DNA of 64,000 nt from Hemicentrotus pulcherrimus (GCA_003118195.1 BEXV01000135.1:38712-102711); one strand, 5' to 3'; positions 14,387-29,300 are shown, counted from the first letter of the stretch. The notes: generated by a model not told the origin, from the sequence alone. Numbers and translations: made by a program.

Positions 14387-17300
14387 GGGTCAAAAGATGT
14401 AGAAAAGGTAAGGAGACGAAAGGGGATAATCGAAGTGAAAAAAGAGAAAAAAGGGATATATAAATAGATATATAGGAAAGAGATGGCAAGATGGAGTGAG
14501 AGAGAGAGAGAGAGAGAGAATGTGAGAGAAAGAGAGAGAGAGAGAGAGAATGTGAGAGAAAGAGAGAGAGAGGGATAGTGGGAGGGATAGAGAGAGGTAG
14601 AGAGAAAGATGATGACTGATACATATTTTAAAGGTTGGTCAAATAATTGAGAAAATAGATGCTTTTAAAACACTGTAAATCACTATATTATTATTATTAT
14701 ATTATTTCCGTTATATCGCATCGCCAGCTGTTTATGCCATACTCGAAGTTTATTCAGCATCGGTGAAGCAAAACATAATATATCAAGACAAGCTATTTCA
14801 AATGAATTTAGGTCAGCATACTTGAACCTTCCTAAGTCTCTCTGAAGTGTGCCCTACACAATTTTGAGATAGAAAATGGAGACGAGGCACCATCACATCC
14901 TGACATTCAAGACAATATTATCACTTGCATGATATTAATTGCGAATTTTATTTTATTCAATCTTTCAGTGATTGTGCTGTTTGAAATTCCAATTATCAAC
15001 TCTGTCTGAGACTGCAGGCAATTGCTTTATACCAAGACGACAAGGTCATAAGCTCGGTCCATGACCCCAGAATTTACCTGGAGCTATCGCCCATCACTGT
15101 CTGCGATGCTTTCATTAAAAGCAAAATGTTTAATAAACAGCGATTACGTCATGACGTTGTGACAGCTTAGTACACTTTATTTTAATAGAGGCGCTGATGC
15201 TGGCATTTATTGCAGCAAATACGAAACAATTACTTAATAAGCAGACAATAATAATAATAGTCACACCGAAATATCGATATAATAATGTGCTCACGAGAAG
15301 AACAAAAAATCAAGCAAAATCATTAAGCGTAATAATGGTAGGTTAAATGAATAATTGAATCACCATAAATAGAACATTAGAGCATTATTTACAAGAAGAA
15401 TATATAAACCTTTACTAACACATATTGCTTCTGGTGCACACTTTTATAAAACAGAGTAATTTCTAGTATAACTATAACTATAGTATAACTATAGTATACG
15501 TATACAACATGTTACATAATACCAGATCAAAGCCAGATTCTACTTACACATCTTCTGTAGACAATAAAAGCTACACGGATTGGATGGATCCTTTATATAA
15601 CCTTTTCTTGATAGAACTTCTCCCCCAAATTGATATACCGGAGTGTTGGCTCAGTCAGTAGAGCGTCCGCCTCACAACCGGGAGGTCGTGGGTTCGAACC
15701 CCGGCCGCGTCATACCAAAAGACGTTAAAAGATGGGAGTTGTTGCTACCTTGTTTGGCGTTCAACAATAAGGGATAGAGCAACGTCGATCTGGCGCTGCT
15801 CAGTGGCTGCCGGGCTCACGATCAATTGGGCAAAAAGAATTTCCGTTTCGGTTTAATAAAATTTGGAGTGGACTATTAGGCTATTATTATTATTATTATA
15901 TATCTTTCTCCCCCAAACTATTAAGTTATGAATCATTCTATCCCAGAGAACTTCGCATTCCATAATATCAAAATCAAAAAATATATTATGATATTTCCGT
16001 CTCTCAAGATGAACAAGAAGCTCATTAATCAATCCACACAATGGCTCAGCTAAATAAAAATCCACTATGAATTGTTTTCTCATAAAATATATCAAATATT
16101 ATTATCTCCTACAACTATGTCCACAACTGCATCAGAATAACAATGATTGTATCGATGAAATTCGGTCGTTCCGAAAAAGAGCAGTAGGGTGTAAGAAGTT
16201 TTTATTTAATTTTTACAAACAGTAAATAATTGAAACTGTATAAAAACACATGTTGAGCTTGATAAGGACTTACGAAATAATATCACTAGATGGTAGAGCT
16301 AGAAAAAACTAAAATACCCCATCCTAGTCCTACCCCCTCCTTCTTAAGACACCCTGGATGAGGGAAAAGAGAAACATGGCTCCTGGTGCAAGATATCGAC
16401 CATCTTTCTCAGTATTGATTTGCGAGCTGTTTATAGGCTCGTTTTCTGGTCTACGAAGGGGGGTCTATTCACTCGTAATATCGAACGGAGACACATTAGT
16501 GGCGTGCAGATTCACGAGAATTTTCTCAATATCATGTAAATTTAGATGGAATGCTTTCCCTGTTTCTTTGATTGAATATCCTTTTCTCATATATTTTGTT
16601 TCCTTCTATTTTCCCCGTTTGTCACATTCGAAAGTGTGATGTCTTGGAAAGTGACGTCCGTCGTCTTCAGACCCAAAAGAGACAAATTGCCACATTAATT
16701 ATCAATAGGATTTAACATAAAAAACATGCCTTTTAGCAAAGCCCTCTTGCATGTATTTAACAAAAAACGAAGACCGCATCTCACCATATACCTTCAAATG
16801 TGTTGGAAATCACGTATTTCCGTTATCAATCAGGTTGTTAATTTCTCATTAGTCTATGGACTACATTTTGTTTTAAATGCATTCGCAATATACATGATCA
16901 TTTACAGGAAAAACAGTCATAAGCGGGTAACTTACTGTTGCAAAAAGATAAAAGAATATATTTCTAATGCTTTAATTTTACTTTTCACTTCGTAAAAGTA
17001 AAGTCAGAAGTAAAGGTGTCTCCAAGAGATTCTAGCATTATAGATGGACATATACAGCAAAAGAAGGGCCTATCATTTAAGAGACGAAACAAAACAAAAA
17101 TATTGATTTATGTAATTTGTATCTAATAGCTTCTACAACAATATCAATGTACAGTGCACAAGCAAAGTAAAGTGGCTCATGGATACGTGTATTGCAATGG
17201 AATGCTATTTATGTTAACTATATATTCAAAGCATTTCCTGCAATCAGTATGCAAATATCCTCATTATATTACAGATGATATGTAAGGAGCAAAAGTGACT

Positions 17301-20300
17301 AATTTGAGCAAGAAAATGCATGAAAGAAACAACCAACTTGGACTAAGACAAACTTCTGAACAAAAACAATGTTAACACATCTTTGGATGTGTTGCGCCCA
17401 CCGCACACTACACTATCATTCTGCAATCCGATTTCTTTTAAGAAAGGGCAATTGTATTAGATAGGAAATATAAACAAACATAATCTACCTAATTAAGCTT
17501 TTGAATAATGAAAAGAATCCAAAAAAGGGAATTTAGGTGCATTTAACTCCTCAAGCCAGAATACGCGCCGACTCAGCTTCAGTTGGTAGACAATCGCAGT
17601 CTGACGCCACAACGATTCTGAGCAGATTTAGCTTTTTCCTCTTCCTAGGAAGCATGACATCTCTTGGAATGTAGATTTTATTAATCATTAAAGTATTCAG
17701 CTCCTCGGTCATGAAATTGTTAATGTTTGAATGTCCGTATCAAATGCTTTGCAAATTCTTTAAACAGATCGTTGTCGGAACGTATAGTTACTGTGCGGCG
17801 GGGGCTTTAGACAAGGTGAGATATGTGACAACATGAAAAGCGACATAAAAATGACTTCATCTCTGATAAAGATGAGTTATATTTGATGGAATTTGGCTGA
17901 TCTGTAATACATGATCTCATCTAACACCAATGGTTAATTCGATTGTCATCATAAATCCGAACACATTTTTGAAAGGCAATCATGTTTATAGAGAAGTATA
18001 ACGTGTCATATCAGAGTGTAGACGTGTATAGATGGATACGACGTGCGGTGTTTTCCAGCCATTTCATTTGTCAAAAGATGCATATTTCCTGACTACCTGA
18101 CACAACCCTCGATGATGCATTACCCGATACAGGTGTTTTGCTGGTTAGAATGTACCAGAATTTCTGGTTGTCATGGCTACATCACACCATCTTTGTAATG
18201 CCTTCTGTTTCCCCGCTTCTCTTATCTTGTAGGTTTTGTCTCTCATACGAAGCGGAATAAAAGTGTGTGGAAAATACATGTGTATGAATCTCACTTTGTC
18301 GGCTACCCCATGAATGTTTTATGATGTATATAACCTAACCAGTGTTTGATAGACCGCGTAGAAGGATATCGAAACAAAAAGGGTAAGTGTGATGATTTAC
18401 GCAGATAACAAAACGCAGACAATTCAAACATCTGTTTTTCAAATATCACGAACTTCCCCTCTACAAACGGTTTTCTTTTGAAATTTGAGACAAGCCGTAG
18501 CGATAATATTTCAGAAATCAGATCAAAGAGTAAAACTGAAAGTCACTTCCTGAACAATTTTACTTTTCCGTTTTTAATGTCAGGTGAAAGTTTCCTTTTC
18601 TAAGAGTAACTAGGGCACTTAAAACAAAGAAAACTCATTACATTAATTTATTTTTCTTTTCAAAGTATGTTGTACATAGGGAAACACATAAAGGTTGATC
18701 ATAACATACACTGATAATAACACTTTAAAAAGAGAGAACATTTCTGAGATTATTTATTTGAGTGATTTTGTGTAAGGTAATCAAATAAAAAGTATAAGTT
18801 TATGTGCTCTACATCGCTTTCATGTGTCAATACCAGATGGCTTAAACCATCAGAGGTGATTTAATAATTAAGATTAAAATATCCTCATGAATGAATACAT
18901 TCTTATACGTGTGGTCATTACGATTTACCAGTACTGATTAAGGATCGGAAATTAAAGCGGTAACACTCTAACCTGAAGAAGAAACATAAATAACTTTTTT
19001 TTACCCAATTTTTTCTCTAAAGGCTGTACAAAATAGTGTACATTTTATAATCATTATTTATATTTGTGTACAAATAGGGAGAAACAACATAACAGAAGCA
19101 ATTGATTTCATGTCAGGTAGAGTATTTAACCAACGAATAACTGAATTCCAAAGGGACCAAATAAACAAATAATAGAGGTTCTATAAAAACAGGTTAAAGT
19201 TGATAAACAAAATCATTATTTTATATCAATCCAATTGTGAATGTTGTGTAAAGCTCGGCTGGAAAGAAATCTATCAGCTAATATGTTTTAAAATTGACTT
19301 TACTAATGTTTCAGTTTTGCTCTCGATAACATCTAGCATGATATAATTTTCATACATTGGTTTGGTTGGCTGTCTTGACTAAAAATGATTGGAAGGAACA
19401 TCATCGACTTTCATTTCACGGATGTTTCCCGAACGAGATTGGGGCTGTGAAAAGTTATGACGTGAGCCTATGGAGTAGATAATTCGAATCATTAGCTCTC
19501 AAATACTTTCTGAGGGAAGTCTTCCTCGCCTCCTAAGTAAGCCAATTTAGCAGTACTATTTCCAGGGTCAGGGGGGAAGTGTCGAAATAAATTTGGTAGG
19601 GCCCCGAGGGAAGACAAGAGGCGAGCCTTTTGGCGCAAACCCTAATACCCTGATTGAAATAATAACGGAAGTCACGCTCAGATGGAATTTCAGATTTAAT
19701 AGAACTATGAGCTTCATATTTCTTCTCATGTTTCGTCGATTCGACTCCTTTAATACCACACAACATTCTCCAAAATAAACTCTGACAACTCTGAGAACTG
19801 ACAACATCGTGGAAAAGGGAAAAAAAAACCTAGTTAAACTTCCTGGGGTAAAGCACTTTGGCTGAACCCCAAATTAAATTTCTTAAAGAGAACATTTGAG
19901 AAAGAATCCTCTTCACCAAGCCCAACCCATTTCGATAGAAACTGCAGGTGATATATTACTTTATGGAAACGTGAGTGATATCAGGTTAGGCCAGCAGAAT
20001 TAACCCGCCAAATCATTACCAAAATGAATGATTTATTTCAAATTCTAAACAAAATATGTAAATATCCCTGGCCTAAAGTCCATGCCCCAAATGTATTGCA
20101 TCAATATGTTCAAGTCCCCATTCGAGTAAAATTAAAATTTCAAAGCACTTCCATTATCAGATGACAATAAAACACTCAAGTGCTTAGACCGGTAATGGCG
20201 AGAGAATTCAGTTTAAAGTAGGTCCGGACCAACGTCCTCAAGGAAAAGGGTACTTCGGAACATCCGATTAAATTCCAGCTTCTCCCGCCTTCTTCCCCTC

Positions 20301-23300
20301 TCTAATCAACGTAACGCGCCAAAAAGACACATAATGACGTATGGGTTATCTTGCGAGTCACGTGCTCATTCAGGCGCTTGTTGTATGCGTGGCTCGCATT
20401 CGAAATCTTAGTCTTGTGGCGCGGTCAAGTGGACACCTCGCCAAATGACTTGAGGAAAGACAGACAGACAGAGATAGAGAAAGGGAGGGGGAGGGGGAGG
20501 GGGGGGAGGAATTAAAATTAGGAGACTTGATACATTATAATATTCAGGGGGACTTTTTTCAACAAGGCCACGATGGGCTCTTGTTCTCCTTTCATTTGNG
20601 GGGGGTTGAGAGACGAAGAACTATACTGGCGAGCATTTGCAAAGGCAGCAAGCGACAATGATCATACAGGATCTTGAACGATACAGTATTAGGCTTGCAT
20701 ATTACATGAGTGAATTAGGTCATTTGCGAGGCTTTGATCATCCCGCAATGCATGGAAAGAAAGATGAAGTCTGTCATGTCATTTTGTTACGCCTCTTGCA
20801 CATGAGGCGTCATTTGCTGACACAGGCCTACGTCAGCGGCTGACGCGGTATTCGAGGAGCCTTGAGGCTTGAGAGGGACACTGTACGAAATGTGAACTCA
20901 ACGTAAGTGGTGCCTGGTATACTCTGGTAATAGGGACTTTTAGATTCGCACGAAGACAATGGGGATTGCTACGATCGACGTCATTTTAATGCACTGCCTT
21001 GAATGGACGTCACACGTATCAGTCCACGCAAATCTAAAAGTCCCTAATAACACATTTGAAACGACGCCTCGTGCACAATGGGCACGAGAACGGGTGGTGT
21101 TAAGCTGCTTAGTTCTGGCAAGCTGGAGTGGTGTACTTAAAGCAGGACGTAAACACGTGAAAACATGAAGTGGATGGACAGGTACCACGTTAAGGACAGG
21201 AAATGAGGAAGTAAATTGCAACTTAACATGAGACTGACGTCATCACAGAACATTCTTCTTCCTCTCCTGTCTTCTCGGAAGTTTTTTTTATTCACATCTA
21301 AGAAGATCTTCGTCAGATGTTTCCTGATTAACAATGTCTTCCTTGTTCTCAACTTCTTCAAACTATTACGTTCACTCTTGTCTGATATTCTCTGTTTATC
21401 ATTTCTCCTTATTTCTTATAATGCTTATTTTCTTCCTCCTACTTATTTTGTTAGTTTTACCATCAGGTCATAACTCGGGGCGTTTATAAGCAGGAAAAAG
21501 TTTCATAATATCAAAGAAATTACTTGAAGAGGCTATATACAGCAACCTAGAATATAATATAAGAGGAACGTGCATAACGACATAACAAAACTTTCAGACC
21601 TTTTCCGAGGGTAGGTAGCAGTTGTTCTTTTTTATACCAGCCCTGTTTCTGCGGTCAGATTATTCTTATGGAAATTTCATTAGTAGATAGTAACGCCACA
21701 TGTTTATCACGGGCAGCGCTTCGTATGGCATGGCGCTATTATGGCGTAAACTCTATGGGCTGGTCGTCCGTAACACGTTGGGACACCTAGGCTTCATTTT
21801 CAGACGTCGTCGCAAATCAAATTACTTTATCTAGTATATATGATATCGTTTCATGACCAATGATACAAAGGGTATGCCACCTGGAACTGTTATGATCAGT
21901 ATCATCGTCTGTTTGCGGGAGAGAGAAGGGCATGAATTCATGCACTTTAACACAGAGTTAAAAGCCTTCTGGCTCTGCAATGATATTGTTTTGCGGTTGC
22001 TTCTCATTGAGAAAAAAAAAATGTTTTTCAAGTTTGGTGTAGAACATCGTGGTGTATTGGGTAAGCATAGATTTTCCAAATAACGATGACACGACGCTGA
22101 TCTACATCAATAATTATATATATATATTATGTATGTGTATACATTTCTCTTTCTAACATGACAGCAAATTAATCAATATTTTGTATTTATTACTTTGACC
22201 CGGTACATCAAATGGATATAAATATATTTATATATTGCGAAATATATCCCCTACGTAGATCGAAGCAAAAAATGATAATTTGTAATGATTGTATGTTATT
22301 GTATGCTCATAATAATGTGTGGGGTGGGTAATAATTATGTGCGCGCGCGGTGTGTGGTGTTCGTGTGTAGTATATTACGCGAACATGAGAGAGCAGTACA
22401 ATAATTGCAATGCCAAAGCGATACATAAGACGGAGTCGGATACCATGTGCAAATTAATTCAAGCGTAAGTGGTTTGTTGATCAAAGAATTCATCGCAAAT
22501 GGTCTGAGTGGCTAAACTAGTGGCTAATTTTGGTAACAAATGCTGCAGGGGTGTATATTTTGGAATGGAAATGCATAATGCACGCCGGTACAGAAAAACA
22601 ACGCCACCGTGGACGCGTAATGGTGACTGCGCATACACACAGAGACACACAAGATCAACTGGGAATTAATGATAGGGAAACGGGGGAATTTCATGCTCTT
22701 TCAGGGAAAAAAGTGATTGTAGGAGAACGAAGTGAGCAACAGGGAGAGTGTGATTAAAAGGGCGTGTATGAAAATAACGATAGAGATTAATGTGTAATCA
22801 AGACAGATATAAATAATGTACAAAGTACAATACAAATGAATGGTGCACGGTTATATACATGTATATACATATATATACCGTCAAAAATATTCGTAAAGGA
22901 CTTTGTTGATGATATAGAATTAAGGAATTTCCTCAATTAAAGCCCATCTAAATCGTCAGGAGCCCCAAATTCGCCAAAAATTTAAGTTTTACTTAAACTG
23001 TATCATAATGTGAAAGAGAATGTCATACTTCTGCAAAGATTTCCCCGAAAAATTTGGTTTGAAGACAAATATTGATAGAAGAATACATAATTTGGGTTCT
23101 CTGTTGTACGCAGACAACCTAAAATTTGTTTGCTTTCTTCAATATTCGATTTCGAACACATTTCTTTTAAAAATCCATGCAGAAAAGTTTCTTGAATGAC
23201 ATCCTCTTTCACATTATCATACAATTTAAGTGAAATTTAGACGTATATACACTATACAACTTCTGAAACAGGGAAAGGAAAATAATACATCTGGCTTCCT

Positions 23301-26300
23301 ATCATCTATACATAAACATTTAAACCGTAAGCGCTAAATGAGAACAAAATAAATATCTCATAAACCGATTTTGAATCTATGTAATATTTGTGACATTTTT
23401 TGAATAATAAATCCAATATCATTATCAATTTCAATATAAACTTCTCAATTTAAAGACATACCTTGTTTGAGAAAAGAAGTCCACGACTATCCTACCCGAC
23501 ATGCGTTTTCCTATCACCTTCCTAGAACGAGAACACGCTTTGCTTAAAATAACTTAATATGTATACAGGTCCTAAGTTCTGGAATTCCCTCGATTCTGTG
23601 ATTAAAAGGTCTGTAGGTGTTCATGTATTCAGAAGAAAATTGAAATGTTGTTATTTGAATACATATTGCATTCCTGATTTCGGACTATATATTCTTGTCT
23701 CCAAGCTGTATACTTTTGTTCATTACAATGAGTAAATAATGGTATGACCATGCTATGTTTATAATATACTTATATCGAGAACAGACTATATTGTAATATT
23801 GTTTTAATAAGCTGCAGATATATTCCCCTCCCTTTTCCTTGTCTTTTGTAGTTAATTGTATCGGTTCATGTATCCCCGTCATCTCCCTTTTATTTCCCTG
23901 TTTTAGCGTGTATTTGTATTTTATAAACTTTACTTTAATTAATTATTTGTAGTTTAAGGAGCCTATCTACAACAAGCTCTGCTTTTCCATAGGCTCCATC
24001 ACTATATCTCTTAAAGAGAAGGTTGAGTTCTGGGAAGAGGTGAAAAGTAATTCGTGAACTTTATCATTTGTTATAATGCAAGTGTGTAAGAACATCAGAT
24101 AAGACATGTTCCCTGAAAAGCATGGCTCTTCAAATGCCTTCATATTCTAAATATGTCATGTTTAAAACTCGACTTGGGGGCCGTTTTTTTACGCCACGTG
24201 TTCGTGTAGTCCCATATACATCTTTCTGTGTACAGTGTTTGTAACTTTACCAAATTTCTTATCATTTTGATGATTCCAGAACCTTGCAATACACACAAAT
24301 TCTTATATGCTAGGTGATCAACCTTTTCTAGTCGATTCCACACCATTTATTTCACAATGCAATCGCATGACCAGAACTCAACTTCATCTTTAAGTTCAAC
24401 ATAATGGACAATATTCTGAATAGTGTATACCGGTATTGTATGTACATGTTTATTATAATCATTTTCTATAATGTTGTTACACTCTTTGTAAAATGAGATA
24501 TTGTGGAAACCAAAAACTATCTATCTATATTCCTACCCTGATTATTTCTTATGTAAAATGCAACTATTAAAAATATTGTACTCATGAGCTTACATTAAAG
24601 AGAAACTCCAGTACTGGTAAAAAAAGAAAATTAATGTTCACAGAATCAAACGAAACTTACACTGAATGTTCAAGATTACAAATAAATAACATGTGCCAAA
24701 CAATTTTGGAAGAAAATGTATACTGGCTGAGTAATGAGCATAGAAAGACAAGGAAATCAAGGTAGTACCAACCCCGACACCATGTGTGTTGTCCCATATA
24801 TAGCTTTCTGTGTACAGTGCTTGTTACTTTACCAAGACTCGGTCAAATTTATTATGATTTTGATGACTCCAGACCCTTGCAGTGCACACCAATACTTACA
24901 TGCTACATGATCAACTGTTTCTTATCCTTTCCACACCTTTCTTTCACAATGCAATCGCATTACCAGTACTAAAGTTTATCTTTAATAATAATGTGATGAT
25001 GGGTATAATTTGATTGTAGCACATTGTTATTCATATATATATATATATATATATGTATCGGACTCTAAAATTTCTTTGATTTTTTTATACAATATTTCTA
25101 CTATTGTTATCCATCTGTTTGTATTTTTTCTTTGTATTTGAAATTCAACCTCAAGTTTTGGTTGCAATAAAGAAATAATATTAATTATTCTACTCTTATT
25201 TTCAAAAAAATAAGAACGCCATATAAATAGATTAAATAAATGAATAGAGGGCAACAGGATATAGACCCACTGGTTAGGAGGATAAATTCATCAAACGGGG
25301 ATGATAAAAGTTAATTTTATATACACCTTCATATTTTAGGAGTTATAGAGCGTAGCACCATTATCACAGTACATTGACGACTTTCGCACGTGAATGTATT
25401 GGGCATACGGGAGGAAAATGGTAATGGTAAAACGACCAAGAGAAAGAGAAAGAGAGAGAGAGAGAGAGAAAGAGAGGGAGAAGGCGAGCGGGAGGGGGCA
25501 GGAAAACAAATGACAGCATTTATATGATGCAAACAGACGGCTTCACACGTCTCCTTATACAGGATGATGACAAAACGATTACACATTTTAGAATAGCAAC
25601 ATTGCTATAACAGTACAAGAACGAATTGATGATCCAAATTTATTGATGGAAAACGACAGGGGTTCACTGTGTATGTTTGAAAGTTCGTAATGTCCAAATG
25701 CTACGTAGTTTTCGATGGAGACAGATTCAATTCTCGAATGAAGGATATATCATATGGCCTACTTAAGATAATGATGGTACACGAGCATAGAAGGTGCAAA
25801 TATAATTATGACGGCACAACTTAAACGTGTTAAACTATCCCAAAGATTGGAACTTTAACCAGATCTCAAAAGTTTAACAAAAACACGTATAGGCCTACAA
25901 AGTATATTTGAATAGATGACATGGCAAAGAATGCGTGTGTTCTGGAGACTGAGAGAATGATGGGTGAGGAAGAAAGAGAGATGGGGAGGGGGGGGGGAGA
26001 ATGTGAGGAATGAGAAAAAGAGAGAAAGAAAGAGAACAAAAGTGGGGCAAGTGAATACGAAATTCAGCTTAGGGCTATCCGTCGAATCTCAGGGTTATAC
26101 AAGATATCCGGTACGCCGTTAGTCAAAGTTGGGAAGAAAGTTGACACCTACCTTGAATATTTGAATGACCTTTGCCGGTAAGACTGTTCCCGCTGTTGCA
26201 GATGTTCTCCGGAACATTCTAAAATGAGAAGAAAAGGTGGATGTTGGATAGAGAACGAGATTGTTAAGTTGGAGACTTTGACAGGGCAAAAAAGGTTAAA

Positions 26301-29300
26301 TTGTGAGAAAGGTCGAAGAAGATGAGGATTTAAGGGATAAGGTAAAGTAACAAATCTGTTGCCCCGGGTCTATCTAGCATTGATGTCAGATGATTATAAT
26401 TTAAAGGCGCACTTAGCATGAACCAAGTTATTGGTTCTGAGTTGAACTGAGTTGAACTGAGCCCATATATATTTTCAAGAGAATGGAAGGTGTTAAAGGA
26501 AATAGTACGAAATGCGTGAAATACAGGATTACTGTTACTTCTAGAATCCGTAAATGCATCGTATAACAATTTTTTAAAAACGATTTCTTAGGACTAGTTT
26601 ACGATTTGTTTACGGATTATTTACGGATTATTACGAGTGCTTACGTGTTGTTTACGATTTCATTCGGGTCGTGTTAAGATGTGTTTATGGATTGCTACGG
26701 ATTATTACGAGCTTTTTACGTGTAGTTACGAGTACTTTACGAATATACGTATACCTTACGTATTACGAATTGTTTACGATTTAGGGAAAGGTATAAAAGC
26801 GGCAAATTCGAACAATATACATTTTCAGTTTTTTTTTTTGGCTAAGGATCGTAAGGACTCGTAAGGACTCGTAAATACTCATAAATATCTCGTAACTATT
26901 GGTAAAAACACGTAAACAGGTCGTAACTAACACGTTAGTTGCTCGTAGTTTCCCGCGACAACTCGTTATAAATCTTGGAACTTTGCCGTAAATACATCGT
27001 AATAACTCGTAATAATCCGTAATAAGCCGTAAATAGCTCGTTATAACTCACAATAACTCTTAAATCGATCGTAAAAGTGGCCAAATCGTAAGGATCTGTG
27101 AAAGATCCGTGAATTTGTGTAATCCGGAAGGACTCGTAAGAAAAATCCGTGTATGTGAAGGTGGTATAAATAAGACCAATACTTTACTGTAATCATGAAT
27201 GTTACAATGGGACTAGGATCTCTTACCGGTCTATGAATAGTCCCGTTCTTAAGGCCTGGACGATACTCCTGAACCGAGGTTTCTCATCCCCTAGTCTTGA
27301 CTTGGTCGACTGCCGACTGAACGTCGACGTCAACCAGTGCCGTACCTGCTCAGGTACCTCATCTGACGTCACCTCTGAGAGATCGTCCTCCTCTTCGTGA
27401 TAATGATATCTACTGAGAGAGAAAAAAGAGGATATTAACTGTAAGTAAATTCATATAATTCATGTGAAATAGACTGTTAATTATGATAAGAAACCGCACG
27501 CAACTATTATGATTTTCCATACTATTGTATATTGTGATGAATTAAAGAATTAAACAATCATCACTAACTAATCAGACAAAATTGTATATATTCCCCTCCC
27601 TCCTTTCTGTACCGAACCACAATTTAAAGAGAAAGAACGAGTGCCTTCTCAAATGGCAAGGATGTAATAAATGTATCCTCCTTGTTTTTGTTTTTCACAA
27701 CACGTAGAAAGTAAAATCAATACACCGAAAATAGATTATGAATCTCTGGTACCTCTCTGATAATTTAAAAAATATCACGAACTTAAGCGGTTGCATGAGG
27801 ATGCCTTAGTGCTGATTGTGAAATACAAATAGATGAAATGAGAAATAGTTTCATCATGAATCCTTGTTAGGCCTCTATATTTTTGGGATGCTTCGGGTGC
27901 ATCAAAATAAAGTCTGAATATAGCTGATACTCTTCAAAAATATTATTAGAGTTTCAACAATAAAGATAAAGGCGGAAATCCCGTCCTCAAAAGAATTGTG
28001 TCACTTTAATACGTAAGATTCGTGTTTTAAGTTTCTCATCTTTTCATATTATATCTATGAGAAAAAATGAATTAAAAAAAAATAGTCTCTAAAGAAGTCA
28101 TGAAGAATATCACTTAAGCTCAAATGACACCTGGTATAAAGTTTGGAATCATCGACCCCCCCCCCGATCCCATATTTACGTCTTAGGCCCTTCGCTGCCC
28201 CTTCCACCCCTATTCAATTTGCTAATCAACATCCCCGATGATGATAGCAGCAAACATTGCAACATCCGATAATCCAATTTCTGTGCTGGAAAGCATGTTA
28301 GTGACGTCACCGAGGTAACGGATGGGTTTTTGATAGGATTAGAAGTACACATCGACCTTTTGTTTCTCATTCAATGAGCGATGATGACATGGAAGACCCT
28401 GAAGGAATATTGACGGGTAAATAAAGAAAACGTATATAGAATCCACGTTGTCATTCATGGAGATCGGAAGAGCAGGGTGTAGTTTGGGCCAACTATATAA
28501 AATGGACTATCCAATTTATACAAGGACCAATATGGTATAGGAAAAGCAACTCCATCTCACACAGAGTTCTATCTAGGTTTTGTTCGGGGTTTAACGTCGC
28601 AATAACGTTAACAATAGACTCTGCTACACCACTTTAAGCAAAAATCATTCAAATGAGCTACAACCGCAACAACAAATGGAGGAGGGGTCCTCAGATACTC
28701 AAATTCAAGGCAGATTCAAAATAACCCAAACGACTAAACAGAAATGAGGAAATACTTATTCGAAAACTTCACATTAAGAATAAACGATAGCTTTGAATAT
28801 AATTTCATAAATTGGTCATCCAATAATTAAAACAAATATTGACATATTGCATGCAGTGTTTTTTGGGATCAATGAAAATCGTTGAAAAATGGTATGACAG
28901 GACATTTTGGCTCACTGATAACCAATATACAATCTTCATATTCCATTTGATGATTTCTAGCGTCTAATTTCCTCTCGACGCTTCGGGTCTGCGTAGGAAT
29001 TTCAAAAATATGAATGTCTCTAAGAATATTTATTCTCTTCGTAACAATATTTGTATACAGTTAACCTAGAAAAAACTCTTATTGTGAGCTATTCTGACCT
29101 AAGTACTTAATTATGATGCCAACTTTAACGTCTACATCCCATTTCCCTGGTCCTGACAGCAATGGTAAAGACGTCATTCCTTTGAGAGTCCAGAGGGTGT
29201 TCTGTAAACCCAATCAGTATGGTGACAGGAACGACAGCTCCTGGTTTGTCACATCACGTCCCTAGCTATACCAATCCAAGGTTGTCATATAATCTTAGAA

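Larger units (their letters stand above)
9296..26151 (-). other. PDE1 intron between exons D and E (16.9 kb)
   Basis: Conserved protein sequence runs directly from exon D into exon E, so no coding exon is needed here. The intron is a store of repeats: hAT-like element, SINE, GA tracts, a 112-bp MITE, a LINE 3' relic and three TTAA MITEs, listed separately. I see nothing identifiable in 10890-12799, 15906-20450, 21050-23460 or 24986-26151 beyond microsatellites and short motifs. 20320-20400 holds an E2F-like GCGCCAAA, an E-box CACGTG and a CRE-like ATGACGTA, possibly regulatory. Confidence 0.75.

Noticed and set aside
14307..14624. 105-codon minus-strand open frame
   Set aside because: Ser/Leu-only translation of (GA)n repeats.
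23003..23224. 73-codon minus frame with protein-like composition
   Set aside because: No recognised family and AT-rich context; lies beside the LINE relic but on the other strand without RT motifs.
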